DNA of 64,000 nucleotides from assembly GCA_021776685.1 (NCBI GenBank), contig JAJFFJ010000043.1, positions 238,848-302,847 of the forward strand, in the 5' to 3' direction. Below, piece by piece: positions 49,729-58,456 of the stretch. Every line of letters starts with the position of its first letter. The stretch's first letter is position 1. This DNA comes from Alphaproteobacteria bacterium (GTDB lineage: Bacteria; Pseudomonadota; Alphaproteobacteria; Bin65). A program made the position numbers and the translations under genes. Under the pieces are notes generated by a model. That model did not search any database and was not told the DNA's origin. It was given only the letters and a program-made list of their open reading frames with translations.

Positions 49729-50789
49729 GCGCTTTACGAAAAATCATGCTGACCGCGGCGGGCGCGCCGCAAACGCCAACGCTGATTCGGCATTTGCGCC
49801 AGAACTCAGATGAAATGCCCGTCGAAATCGTCGCCCTGGATATGAACCCTGAAGCGGTCGGCCGATTTTTTGCCGATCGCTTCTATCCAATTCCGCAGGC
49901 TGGCGGCGAAGGCTATCGGGAGCGCATTTTGGAGCTCGTTGGGTCTGAACGCCCTGATGCTTTTCTGAATGTTTCTGGCAATGACGTTCCACACATCGCT
50001 CGCATGAAGCCGGAACTCGAAACGCTCGGTACCGCCGTCCTGTGCAGCGATCATGACGATATCGAGTTAGTGAATAACAAGTACCGACTCTATGAGCACT
50101 TTAGCGACGATCCGGACGTGCCTGTTCCGAAGTTCGGCTGGCCGAAGTCGCTCGATGAGTTCCTCCTGCTGGCTAAAGAAATGGGGTATCCGGAACGTGA
50201 TGTTTGCTTCAAGCCGCACGTGGGGAAAGGAAGCCGTGGCTTTCGCATTTTGTCAGAGAGATTTGATCGGCGCGACCTGCTGCTAAACCACAAGCCTATC
50301 TCGCGGTACATGACGCTCGAGGATTTCGTGAGCATCTTCGATGACGTGGATGACTTTCCAGAGTTGATGCTGATGGAAGTGGCTGCCGGCGAAGAAATAG
50401 ATGCCATGACAATCGGCTGGGACGGTGAGGCGTTGCTCACCACCTGTAAATCGCGGGAGAGCAATCGGTGGGGTGTCATCGACCTCGGTGCTCATGTCGA
50501 TCGGCCCGAGATCATAAAGAGTGTGGCTGCGATCTGCCGCCGCGTGCCTTTGAAATACAATTTTTCGATTCAGTTCATCGGCGGGAAGCTGATCGAAATC
50601 AACCCGAGAACAAGCACCTTCATATTTCAGGATGATTTGAATGAGCCGTGGTTAGCGCTGAAGCTGGCGATGGGATTGATCACGCCGCAGGAAGTCGAAT
50701 CGCATCAGTCGAACGTACGAATTGGACGTCGGATGGTGCGCTATATGGACCAAATATTCTTCGAGCCTGATGGCACATGGCAGATGTGA
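49725..50789 (+). CDS. ATP-grasp ligase (second of two in the glycan locus)
   Basis: The 354-residue protein has an N-terminal Rossmann-like domain (MLTAAGAPQTPTLIRHLRQ), ATP-binding DVCFKPHVGKGSRGFRIL, LMEVAAGEEIDAMTIG and KLIEINPRTSTFIFQ with the metal-binding Glu/Asn. It is related in layout to the ATP-grasp protein at 39961 but clearly not a recent duplicate. It overlaps the WbpE-like gene by 4 bp and the glycosyltransferase by 13 bp. It may attach an amino acid or amine to the sugar. The substrate is unknown. Confidence 0.8.
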   Translation: MSALRKIMLTAAGAPQTPTLIRHLRQNSDEMPVEIVALDMNPEAVGRFFADRFYPIPQAGGEGYRERILELVGSERPDAFLNVSGNDVPHIARMKPELETLGTAVLCSDHDDIELVNNKYRLYEHFSDDPDVPVPKFGWPKSLDEFLLLAKEMGYPERDVCFKPHVGKGSRGFRILSERFDRRDLLLNHKPISRYMTLEDFVSIFDDVDDFPELMLMEVAAGEEIDAMTIGWDGEALLTTCKSRESNRWGVIDLGAHVDRPEIIKSVAAICRRVPLKYNFSIQFIGGKLIEINPRTSTFIFQDDLNEPWLALKLAMGLITPQEVESHQSNVRIGRRMVRYMDQIFFEPDGTWQM

Positions 50790-51985
50790 GTGCGTCTCTC
50801 GCGCACGAGCCTGTGGGCCTCTTGTATCTTGATAATGACGGCGGCTGGGGTGGCTCCGCCCGGTCGCTTGGCTACCTGCTTGAGTCGTTGGATCGGACGA
50901 AGTTCGCGCCTGTTGTGGTGTCGCGGAAAGCCGGCCCGATTGCGGAACGGTGCGAGAGGCTCGACATTCCATTCCATCAAATCGGTGCGATCCCTACATT
51001 CCGCCCAGCAGATCGAAAAAACTTCATTGCCTACGGGCTCTATTTGTCACGCCGAATTCGTTGGGGACGACACCGGAGCAAGCTTGATCGGATCGTTCGG
51101 GGCAATCGGATCAAGATCATTCACGTCAATCACGAAAGCCTCGCCCTATCAGGGATGGCGCTTGCGAATCGGCACGGCTTACCCTGGGTCCAGCACCTTC
51201 GCACACAGCTTAGGCCTGGGTATTTTTCTCGCTGGCTCTGTCGGCGGATAAATCGGGGCGCTGCCGCCTTGGTCTGTATCGCGGAGCCGGTCAGGGACCA
51301 CGTTGCTGATCTTGTCGGGTTGGGCCTTAATAACAAAAAGGTGCACGTCGTAAACAACACGGCACCCCGCATATCCGGGATCGATCCACTCCCGGAATTG
51401 CTCGAGCCTCCGAATCGATTTCGGGTTTTGTCTCTAGCCAACTTTTCGCCAAACCGAGGTATCGACCGCGTCGTTGACGTGGCTGCTGAATTGAAGGCGC
51501 GAGGCGAAACAGGTTTTGCGTTTTATCTATGCGGCCGTCCCGCGAACAGACACGCCTTGACCGGAAGAGTCGCGCCCTACTACGACACTGTGATCGAACG
51601 GGTGCGCATGCTTGGGCTTCAAGGGATGGTGTTCTTTCCCGGACACACTTCAGAACCGGAGCGGGCACTTGCGGCATGTGACTGTTTGATCAAGCTGACG
51701 CGCCAGTCAAACCCATGGGGGCGAGACATCATGGAGGCGCTTGCCGCGGGTATTCCCGTGATTACCATCGGCGTTTTCCAAGGATTTGTGGAGGATGGTG
51801 TTAATGGCTTCGTCGACGAGACGTTTGACGTCGCCCAGATAGCCGACCACCTCTGCGCCCTTGCCGGCGACCCGGAACGGCGGATGGCAATTGCAACAGA
51901 GAACCGCGCCAAGGCCCGGCGAATGTTCGATGGATCCGCCCGCGCCCGCGATATTGAAGCGATTTACGAGCAAATTCTTGACTAA
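50777..51985 (+). CDS. Glycosyltransferase, GT4-like (GT-B fold)
   Basis: The 402-residue protein has a GT4-type N-terminal LYLDNDGGWGGSARSLGYLLESL, IIHVNHESLALSGMALANRHG and HLRTQLRPGY, and the C-terminal donor-binding FRVLSLANFSPNRGIDRVVDVAAEL, VFFPGHTSEPERALAACDCLIKLTRQSNPWGRDIMEALAAGIPVIT with the E of the GT4 EX7E-type region. It is cytoplasmic or membrane-associated and would add one sugar to the lipid-linked glycan. Donor and acceptor are unknown. Confidence 0.86.
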   Translation: MADVSASLAHEPVGLLYLDNDGGWGGSARSLGYLLESLDRTKFAPVVVSRKAGPIAERCERLDIPFHQIGAIPTFRPADRKNFIAYGLYLSRRIRWGRHRSKLDRIVRGNRIKIIHVNHESLALSGMALANRHGLPWVQHLRTQLRPGYFSRWLCRRINRGAAALVCIAEPVRDHVADLVGLGLNNKKVHVVNNTAPRISGIDPLPELLEPPNRFRVLSLANFSPNRGIDRVVDVAAELKARGETGFAFYLCGRPANRHALTGRVAPYYDTVIERVRMLGLQGMVFFPGHTSEPERALAACDCLIKLTRQSNPWGRDIMEALAAGIPVITIGVFQGFVEDGVNGFVDETFDVAQIADHLCALAGDPERRMAIATENRAKARRMFDGSARARDIEAIYEQILD

Positions 51986-53045
51986 CGCGACCATCGAAAT
52001 ATTCCGGCTGCTTCAGCCGCTTAAGACACCCTATCGCCTGTCTTTCGGCACATTGGACGCCTTCGATACAATTGTTGTGGCGTTGGAGGTTGACGGGCGG
52101 CGGGGGCTGGGCGAGGCGACACCGCTTCCCGGCTACAGCGATGAAACTGTTGAAGGAGTGCTCGCTGCGCTTTTCCGGTTTCGCAATTTTATTGAAGCCG
52201 GTACGCCATTCGATGAAGCGGCAATGGCCCTAGTGGCTGATGACCCCATGACGGCGAGCGCGCTCATCTGTGCAAAAGAAACCTGTGCCGATGGGGAAGT
52301 AAGGGCGTTCGAAAATGCGGTGTCGCCGTCACTTCCGTTGGCCGCGCTGTGCGATGGGGCGTCGCCACAGGAAGCAGCGGAGCGGGCGCAGGCGCTGCTG
52401 GCCATGGGGTATTCTCATCTGAAGCTCAAAGTTGGCGGCGGCAATCTCGACGCCGACATCGCGCTCATGAAGTCTGTGACTGATGTGTTGGAGAACGGCG
52501 CCGCCGTTAGCATCGATGCAAACCAACGGCTCAGCTTCAACGATGCAGAAACGCTGTGCCGGGCTGTGGCGGGTCGTCCGGTCAGCTTCCTTGAGCAACC
52601 ATTCCCACCCAAGGAATGGGATGCTTTTGCCCGACTCGCAAAAGGCAGCCCTGTGCCCCTCATGCTCGACGAATCAATCTGGTCAGAGGCCGACATCGAT
52701 CACGCGGCCGAAGTCGGCGCCGATTGGGTGAAGCTCAAGCTTTGCAAGCATCCGGGCATGACGGCGAACCTGGCGATGATTGATCGAGCCCGCGCCCACG
52801 GGATGAATGTGGTCTACGGCAACGGCGTACAGGGAGCGATTGGCAACCATCTTGAAGCGCGCGTGTTTTCCCAGGCGAGATTGGAGTCGCCAGGGGAATT
52901 CAATGGGGTGTTGAAGGTGGCAGAAGACCTATTTGCCAGCGAATTGTCGATCCAAGATGGGCATTTGAACGTGGGTGGATTACGCCGCATCGATGCTGCA
53001 CTTTCCGAAGCGGACCGAATTGATCATTTTGCGTTCATCTTATGA
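51978..53045 (+). CDS. Enolase-superfamily enzyme (muconate-lactonizing/dipeptide-epimerase group)
   Basis: Numbered from a TTG at 51978, the 355-residue barrel has the complete catalytic set: K149 and K151 (LKLKVGGG), metal ligands D180 (SIDANQ), E206 (FLEQPFPP) and D231 (MLDES), and the opposite K252/K254 (WVKLKLCK). The N terminus EIFRLLQPLKTPYRLSFGTL resembles dipeptide epimerases and muconate cycloisomerases. The start is uncertain: TTG at 51978 fits the family, and ATG at 51930 lies within the glycosyltransferase gene. Next to two ATP-grasp genes, epimerisation of an amino-acid substituent is an attractive but unproven idea. Confidence 0.82.
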   Translation: MTNATIEIFRLLQPLKTPYRLSFGTLDAFDTIVVALEVDGRRGLGEATPLPGYSDETVEGVLAALFRFRNFIEAGTPFDEAAMALVADDPMTASALICAKETCADGEVRAFENAVSPSLPLAALCDGASPQEAAERAQALLAMGYSHLKLKVGGGNLDADIALMKSVTDVLENGAAVSIDANQRLSFNDAETLCRAVAGRPVSFLEQPFPPKEWDAFARLAKGSPVPLMLDESIWSEADIDHAAEVGADWVKLKLCKHPGMTANLAMIDRARAHGMNVVYGNGVQGAIGNHLEARVFSQARLESPGEFNGVLKVAEDLFASELSIQDGHLNVGGLRRIDAALSEADRIDHFAFIL

Positions 53046-53138
53046 ACAAGGTGCTTGAGAAATGCTTTCGCCTTTGGCACTGTGGTGCCCATATTGCAAT
53101 GCAGCATGCTATTCTAAGGAAATCGAGGAGATTTTCTG

Positions 53139-54674
53139 ATGCCTAGACCACATATTCTCGGCCTGTCGGCCAGTCTTCGCAACGCGCGTTCAAAGGCCGG
53201 TTCCGCCAATCTGGCGGCTGAACTTGATGACATTCACAACCGAGAAGATCTGGATGCATATATTGAAGACCAAGCGCAGATTCATCTTGATCAGTTCATT
53301 GATGCGGGCCGTGCTGAGGGCAAGGCGTTTGACGAGCTCTATCGCGCGCTGCAAAAAACAGGCGGCCTGAGGGGGCTGTCGAACAGTGAGGTTTGCCTTG
53401 TCGCCGCCATGTGGGAAGCGCGGGAAAAGGGCTGCACGGTGGAGCATGTTGCTCTAGCAGACCACTTTCCGGCAAACGGCATAGACGTGGATCTTGAGGC
53501 GTTGAAGACGAAGTTGCGTGAGGCCGATGGGTTCTTGCTCTCCAGCCCGGTCTATTTCGGCGACCGTTCTTCCATCTCCCACAAATTCATCGATATGATT
53601 CGCGCCGATAGTGATCTTCGCGATGACCTGGCAGGCAAGCTGTACGCCGGCCTCGCCGTTGGCGCCAAACGCAATGGTGGTCAAGAAACGACGTTGATCT
53701 ACCAAATGCTGGATTTGATCAATTTGGACTTGCTGGCCGTTGGCAATGATTCTGATACGACATCGCAGTATGGCGGCACCGCCCATGCAGGCGATATTGG
53801 CACCATCCCGAAGGACGAATACGGCATTAACACCTGTTTGGGCACTGGCCGCCGCATTGGCCGTGTCGCCGCGGAACTGGCGCTCGGCAAGGAGAGCCGT
53901 TTAGCCGACCCGCTCCGGCTTGGCATGTGGGTGTTGCAGGATAGGAACGACGAAGTGGCCAAGATGGCTATGCCCTTCCTGCAGGAACTGGACAATGTTG
54001 ACCTGCGTGCCACAAACCTAACTGGCTATCGCATCCGGCCGTGCCTGGCCTGCGATATTTGCCCCACCCATGTGGGACCAGATCAGGAATACCGCTGCAT
54101 CATTGCACGCCGCGACGACGGCATGAAGCAGCTGCATGATGATCTGCTCTGGCCTGATGTGCTGGTGCCAGCTCTCTATTCGCCACGCGACCGACAAGGG
54201 CTCGACAGCGTTTACCAACAGTTCATGGAGCGCACCCGGTATCTGCGCCGGGGCGACTATGTTTATACGGACCGGTTGGTCGTGCCTCTGGTGTTCGAGG
54301 AGGTGGGCGCGAACGAGCACTTCGATATCCGCATGATGACCTCTTTCATCCGACATCATACGGTTATGTCAAAGCCGGTTGTGGGGCTCATCCACAATGG
54401 GGTCCTGATCAACGCGGAAGATGTTAAGCGTGATTTGGCGTTGGCAGTGCGTCACGGCAGGCGCTTGGCACAAGGGCGGCTGTCGGCCGCGAATATCGGT
54501 GCGGACGCTACTCAATACAATCCGGTGGGTTATGTGCTTTCAGCGGCCAAGGACAAAGAAGCCGCCACCATGTCGGCCCGGGAGCAGGCAACGGCCCAGC
54601 GGCATACCGAGATGGTTGACGAAGCCCAGGCACGTCTCGTGTCGATAGACGAAAAGCGGGCAATCGCTCAATAG
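53139..54674 (+). CDS. Tandem flavodoxin-like (iron-sulfur flavoprotein-type) reductase
   Basis: The 511-residue protein looks like two NADPH-dependent FMN reductase-like domains in one chain. The first starts ILGLSASLRNARSKAGSANLA and includes DGFLLSSPVYFGDRSSISHKFIDMI (about 130-155). The second, after residue 275, starts GMWVLQDRNDEVAKMA and carries the cysteine set CLACDIC plus a later C (about 303-322), resembling the cluster of iron-sulfur flavoproteins. AGGAG 9 bases upstream supports the start. A redox role in a late sugar modification, or an unrelated role, are both possible. It is 93 bp from the previous gene, so it may have its own promoter. Confidence 0.75.
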   Translation: MPRPHILGLSASLRNARSKAGSANLAAELDDIHNREDLDAYIEDQAQIHLDQFIDAGRAEGKAFDELYRALQKTGGLRGLSNSEVCLVAAMWEAREKGCTVEHVALADHFPANGIDVDLEALKTKLREADGFLLSSPVYFGDRSSISHKFIDMIRADSDLRDDLAGKLYAGLAVGAKRNGGQETTLIYQMLDLINLDLLAVGNDSDTTSQYGGTAHAGDIGTIPKDEYGINTCLGTGRRIGRVAAELALGKESRLADPLRLGMWVLQDRNDEVAKMAMPFLQELDNVDLRATNLTGYRIRPCLACDICPTHVGPDQEYRCIIARRDDGMKQLHDDLLWPDVLVPALYSPRDRQGLDSVYQQFMERTRYLRRGDYVYTDRLVVPLVFEEVGANEHFDIRMMTSFIRHHTVMSKPVVGLIHNGVLINAEDVKRDLALAVRHGRRLAQGRLSAANIGADATQYNPVGYVLSAAKDKEAATMSAREQATAQRHTEMVDEAQARLVSIDEKRAIAQ

Positions 54675-54848
54675 AATGGCCGCAATCTAACCGGTGTCCT
54701 GAGCTCAGGGTGTAGGTGCGTGCAGCACGAGGTCTTTATCGACCGGGTCCATCATGCTGAATGGGCGCGCGAGGATATTCCCCTCAGATCGCATGCTACC
54801 TAGTTTGCACTTTTTCCAGCAAGTGACCCTCAAATAACGAAGTCATCT

Positions 54849-55580
54849 ATGTCAAATATCATGAAATTATTGAGGGGTCGGCACGGGTCGATTAAATATC
54901 GATTTTGGTCTGTTCCCCTTCAGTATTTAAAATACGGCTTTCATCGTGCTTTCGGAGGCACGTGGATTGGATATTATTCAAAACATATTGATAGCCACCA
55001 CAGCGAGAAACTCGAGAACAGTACGGAATACCTGGATACCGGCGCTGATTTTCTAGAATTTTTGCAAAGTGAAGGGTTATCGCCACATCACCGGTTGCTT
55101 GACTATGGCTGCGGAATATTGCGCGGCGGCCTTCATTTCATCCCATTTCTCAACTCAGGGAACTACGTTGGTGTCGACATCTCTGCTCAGCGCCTTGAGC
55201 AAGGTCAGGCTCTAATTGACTCTGCTGGGATCGATCGGGGTCGCTATCACACGAGCCTGGTTAAGGATTGCGAACTTAAAGAACTTGGTGACAGGAAATT
55301 TGATTATGTCTGGGCGCATGCTGTTCTCATGCATATGCCGGAAAACGACATTCGAACCTTGCTCGAATCCCTTAAGCGACACCTCGAGGATGATGGTTGT
55401 TTTTACTTCACCTTTTTTCCAAGCGAGAAATTGGGGGCAGACAAGACGGTTCGTGATCAATTCAGAGATTTCTATTATCCGACAGATCATTTGAATAAAA
55501 TATTCGATGATGCTGGGTATACATTTGATATTTTCGAAGGAAATTACCAAAAAAAATTGGGGTGTTCGTGTAAAATCTAG
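54849..55580 (+). CDS. Class I SAM-dependent methyltransferase, AT-rich
   Basis: The 243-residue protein has the SAM loop LLDYGCGILRGGLHFI, VGVDISAQRLEQGQALID, and FDYVWAHAVLMHMPENDI. The C-terminal FYYPTDHLNKIFDDAGYTFDIFEGNYQKK matches methyltransferase domain proteins of surface-glycan loci. The gene and the 100 bp after it are much richer in A and T than the neighbours, and codons such as AAA, ATT and AAT are frequent, which suggests recent acquisition. The 174-bp gap before it holds only a 12-bp palindrome (CCTGAGCTCAGG, 54698-54709). Confidence 0.8.
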   Translation: MSNIMKLLRGRHGSIKYRFWSVPLQYLKYGFHRAFGGTWIGYYSKHIDSHHSEKLENSTEYLDTGADFLEFLQSEGLSPHHRLLDYGCGILRGGLHFIPFLNSGNYVGVDISAQRLEQGQALIDSAGIDRGRYHTSLVKDCELKELGDRKFDYVWAHAVLMHMPENDIRTLLESLKRHLEDDGCFYFTFFPSEKLGADKTVRDQFRDFYYPTDHLNKIFDDAGYTFDIFEGNYQKKLGCSCKI

Positions 55581-55905
55581 TATAATTGATAGAGATATTA
55601 TTTCATAAGTTTTTTGGATTACTTATTAATTAGTTGATATTTTGTATTATTAATTGGAGTTATTTGTTACATGGCCCGTGAGTCGAGATTTGACATTTGA
55701 GGTAAGATCCTATTCTCGCTGAAAGGTCCATTTCTGATTCCAGGGTCAATGTGACCGCCAAGCGGGATCATGACCATGCTTGGCATCCCAAGGGACGGAG
55801 GAGTCTGGGAGGTGCCTTGGGTGAGCTTCATCTGAAGTTGGCCATGCGAGGGGTGGATGCAGGGATGGCTCCGGCTGGTCCTGGTCGCAATTTTGGCGCC
55901 ATACA
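55581..55905. other. Non-coding gap: AT-rich half, then GC-normal half
   Basis: No gene is supported in these 325 bp. The first 90 bases are very AT-rich (for example TTATTAATTAG) and continue the composition of the methyltransferase gene. From about 55670 the composition returns abruptly to normal. A minus-strand open frame (55667-55906, 79 residues, many Pro/Ser/Met) has no visible ribosome site, and I cannot assign it. The boundary near 55670 looks like the end of a transferred segment. Confidence 0.4.
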
Positions 55906-56991
55906 TTGATTGATGTCGCTTTCATCCTGCCTTCGTTCGCCGGCGGTGGAGCGGAACGCGTTGTATTGCAAATTGCCGGGGCGTTGGAAAAAGACCGGTT
56001 TAGATCCCGCCTGATTACGCTGGACGCTACTGGACCGTTGGCCGGTCATCTTCCGGACGGCCTGCCGCTGACTGATCTTGCGCGGCCACGGGTGCGGAAC
56101 GCGCTGCCGGCCCTAGGTCGGGAGTTGCGCGCACAGACGCCGGATATCGTATTTTCGACGATGGCGCATCTCAATCAGGGTGTGTTGGCGGTCAATCGTC
56201 GGTTGCCCAATAGTGTGCAAGTCATTGTGCGCGAGGCCAATATGCCGCTCAGCGGTGTTGGGGGTGTCAAGCGGCTCCTTGTGGGTTTCGGGTATCGTCG
56301 CCTGTATCCGGGCGCAGCTGCAATTGTCTGTCCTGCGCAAGTGGTCGCCGACGAGCTTGAGCGGCGGTATCATTTTGCCCCCAGCCAGGTACGCGTAATC
56401 TTCAACCCCGTGGATGTTGATCATCTACGGGAGCAAGCGTTGCGCCCTGAAAGGAAAGAAGGGGACGGACTGCGCCTGGTTGCGAGCGGCCGGCTTACAA
56501 CGCAAAAAGGATTCGACCGGGCTCTTGATGCCTTCGCCCGGCTTCCTGAAAATGCGCACTTGTCAATTCTCGGCGATGGGCCGCAAAAGGACGTATTGAA
56601 GGCGAAGGCCAAGGCCCTTCGTATTGATGAACGGGTCTGGTTTGGTGGGTATCAACACAATCCATGGGCCCATTACGCCGGAGCAGATGTCTTTTTGTTG
56701 CCATCCAGATGGGAAGGTATGCCGAACGCAGCGCTGGAAAGCCTTGCCTGCGGCACGCCAGTCGTTGCTACGCCGGATGCTGGTGGCATCGACGATATTG
56801 CTCGACGTGCGTCCAGCGCGGCGGTCAAAATTGCGCATCCGGGGAATGAGTTTGTCGGGGCGGTTTGTTCATTTAGTCCGGTTCCGACTGCGTCGCTCCG
56901 GCCCAGCCTGTTGCCGAAGCAGTTTCTGAAAGCCCAAGTGGTCAGCGACTACGAAAGACTGTTTACGCAGGTCCATGAGCACAAAGTGTGA
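55906..56991 (+). CDS. Glycosyltransferase, GT4
   Basis: The 361-residue protein has the GT4 opening VAFILPSFAGGGAERVVLQIAGAL, IVREANMPLSGVGGVKRLL, and the C-terminal LRLVASGRLTTQKGFDRALDAF, ADVFLLPSRWEGMPNAALESLACGTPVVATPDAGG with the EX7E motif. The start is a TTG with no strong ribosome site, because no ATG or GTG lies further upstream in frame. It adds a sugar to a growing glycan; donor unknown. The preceding non-coding stretch separates it from the AT-rich methyltransferase. Confidence 0.88.
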   Translation: MIDVAFILPSFAGGGAERVVLQIAGALEKDRFRSRLITLDATGPLAGHLPDGLPLTDLARPRVRNALPALGRELRAQTPDIVFSTMAHLNQGVLAVNRRLPNSVQVIVREANMPLSGVGGVKRLLVGFGYRRLYPGAAAIVCPAQVVADELERRYHFAPSQVRVIFNPVDVDHLREQALRPERKEGDGLRLVASGRLTTQKGFDRALDAFARLPENAHLSILGDGPQKDVLKAKAKALRIDERVWFGGYQHNPWAHYAGADVFLLPSRWEGMPNAALESLACGTPVVATPDAGGIDDIARRASSAAVKIAHPGNEFVGAVCSFSPVPTASLRPSLLPKQFLKAQVVSDYERLFTQVHEHKV

Positions 56992-57046
56992 GCAACGCCA
57001 GCGGTGTTATCGTGAGCGGTCCTTGTACCAAGCGGGTGGGTGCTAA

Positions 57047-58444
57047 ATGAGAAGTGCACTGACCATCCCAGCGTTGTTTCAGCCGACCAGCACCAGATTT
57101 CTGGTGCTGCTTTTCCTGCTCGCCTTGGCCTTTCGCATTTTAAATCTCCTGACTTTGTCGGGCGACGAGAAGATGTTCCAGATCGGGGACAGTGCGGGAT
57201 ACCTGAAGGAGGCAGCCGCCTGGATCGCTCGGGGGAGTTTTGCCGGGTATCTGAATGGCGAAATAGTTTTGCCGATGGAACGTATGCCAGGCTATCTCTG
57301 GATTTTGGCAGGTATACGCGCCGCCTTCGGTGGTACGCCAGTTGCGATTGCAGCGGTACAGAGCGTGGCCGACGCAGGAACCTGTGTCCTGATTGCTCTG
57401 CTTGCCGTCCGGGTTCACGAAGACTTTGGGCGGGTTGCCGGCATTTGTGCTGCCGTGTGGCCCAATCTAATTATTCATGCAAACCTGGTGCTCCAGGACA
57501 CCCTGTTCCTGTTCCTTTTTGCGGCGTGGATGCTGGCCGTGGCTCGCTTTGCCGATACGCCTCGATTGCGCCTGGCGTTGATGGCGGGTTTTCTGTTCGG
57601 TGCCGCCCTCATGGTTCGATCTGTGATCCAGTTCGGCGTGCCGTTGGCAGTGTTGCTAATGATCTTTCTTGCCGCGCGGGGACGTGCCGGCGCTGTCGGG
57701 GTGGCGGCAGCGCCTGTCGTTTTTCTGCTTGCGGTCCTGGTGCCGCTGACTCCGGTCCTGTACCGGAATATCACCAACTTTGGCACCATGTCGCTGACGA
57801 CCCAGACTGGGCTTCATGCACTGTTTTGGACAACAACCTTGGTTCGAATGGACCAGAAAGGTACCGACTTCGACACTGAGGTGAAGGTAGTACAGGCTGA
57901 ATTCGAGGCACGCCTCAAGGCGCGTGGAATCAAAAAGACAGACCTCAATCCGTTTGAAGTTGATGGGTTGCGGCAAGAAATGGCGACTGAGGAACTGCTG
58001 GCGACGCCTGTGTGGCGCTTGGCAAAAGTGTGGACCCAGGGGGCCGTGATTACCTTATTTTCACCCGCGGTGTTGTTCGACAAAAGGGTGCGGTCGTTGC
58101 CTCGCCCCAGCTTTTATGCGACCGCCGGAACGAACCTTCCAGAAAGGATCTGGCGCTATTTCTTCGAAGACCCAGGCTGGTTCCAAGTCATTATCGGTTT
58201 GGCGCTGTTAGTCGGATTGGGCTTGGCCGTGGTTCAATTTGTCGGGCTTTGGCAGATGCTGCGTGGCTGGCCACTGGCGACCTTGGGCATCGCTATCCTG
58301 GTCTTCTATTTCCTTGCGGTCAGCGGGCCCACCGCCGGCCCGAAATACCGCATGCCCTTCGAACCCATAATGGTGCTTTTGTTTTCGATTGGTGTGGCGT
58401 GGCTGCTGGGTTGGCGCCGCCCGCCTGCGGGCGTGCCTCGCTAG
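57047..58444 (+). CDS. Polytopic membrane glycosyltransferase-like protein (GT39/ArnT-like)
   Basis: The 465-residue protein has many hydrophobic segments (residues about 18-38, 100-130, 140-165, 175-195, 200-240, 380-410, 420-450) and an N-terminal loop with ILNLLTLSGDEKMFQIGDSAGYLKEAAAWI. This fits the GT39/PMT group, which has acidic residues in the first periplasmic loop and uses polyprenyl-phosphate sugars. An extended non-hydrophobic loop follows residue 260. It may transfer a sugar in the periplasm. The exact family is not certain. Confidence 0.75.
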   Translation: MRSALTIPALFQPTSTRFLVLLFLLALAFRILNLLTLSGDEKMFQIGDSAGYLKEAAAWIARGSFAGYLNGEIVLPMERMPGYLWILAGIRAAFGGTPVAIAAVQSVADAGTCVLIALLAVRVHEDFGRVAGICAAVWPNLIIHANLVLQDTLFLFLFAAWMLAVARFADTPRLRLALMAGFLFGAALMVRSVIQFGVPLAVLLMIFLAARGRAGAVGVAAAPVVFLLAVLVPLTPVLYRNITNFGTMSLTTQTGLHALFWTTTLVRMDQKGTDFDTEVKVVQAEFEARLKARGIKKTDLNPFEVDGLRQEMATEELLATPVWRLAKVWTQGAVITLFSPAVLFDKRVRSLPRPSFYATAGTNLPERIWRYFFEDPGWFQVIIGLALLVGLGLAVVQFVGLWQMLRGWPLATLGIAILVFYFLAVSGPTAGPKYRMPFEPIMVLLFSIGVAWLLGWRRPPAGVPR

Positions 58445-58456
58445 GTCGAGCACACG

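Noticed and set aside
55667..55906. Minus-strand 79-residue frame in the gap before the glycosyltransferase
   Set aside because: No ribosome site, no recognised domain, composition odd (many Met, Pro, Ser). I considered an insertion-sequence remnant but saw no terminal repeats or transposase motif.
57040..57879. Plus-strand frame of 279 residues overlapping the membrane glycosyltransferase
   Set aside because: Out of frame with the hydrophobic protein that has regular membrane segments. The alternative is Cys/Arg/Gly-rich and not protein-like.
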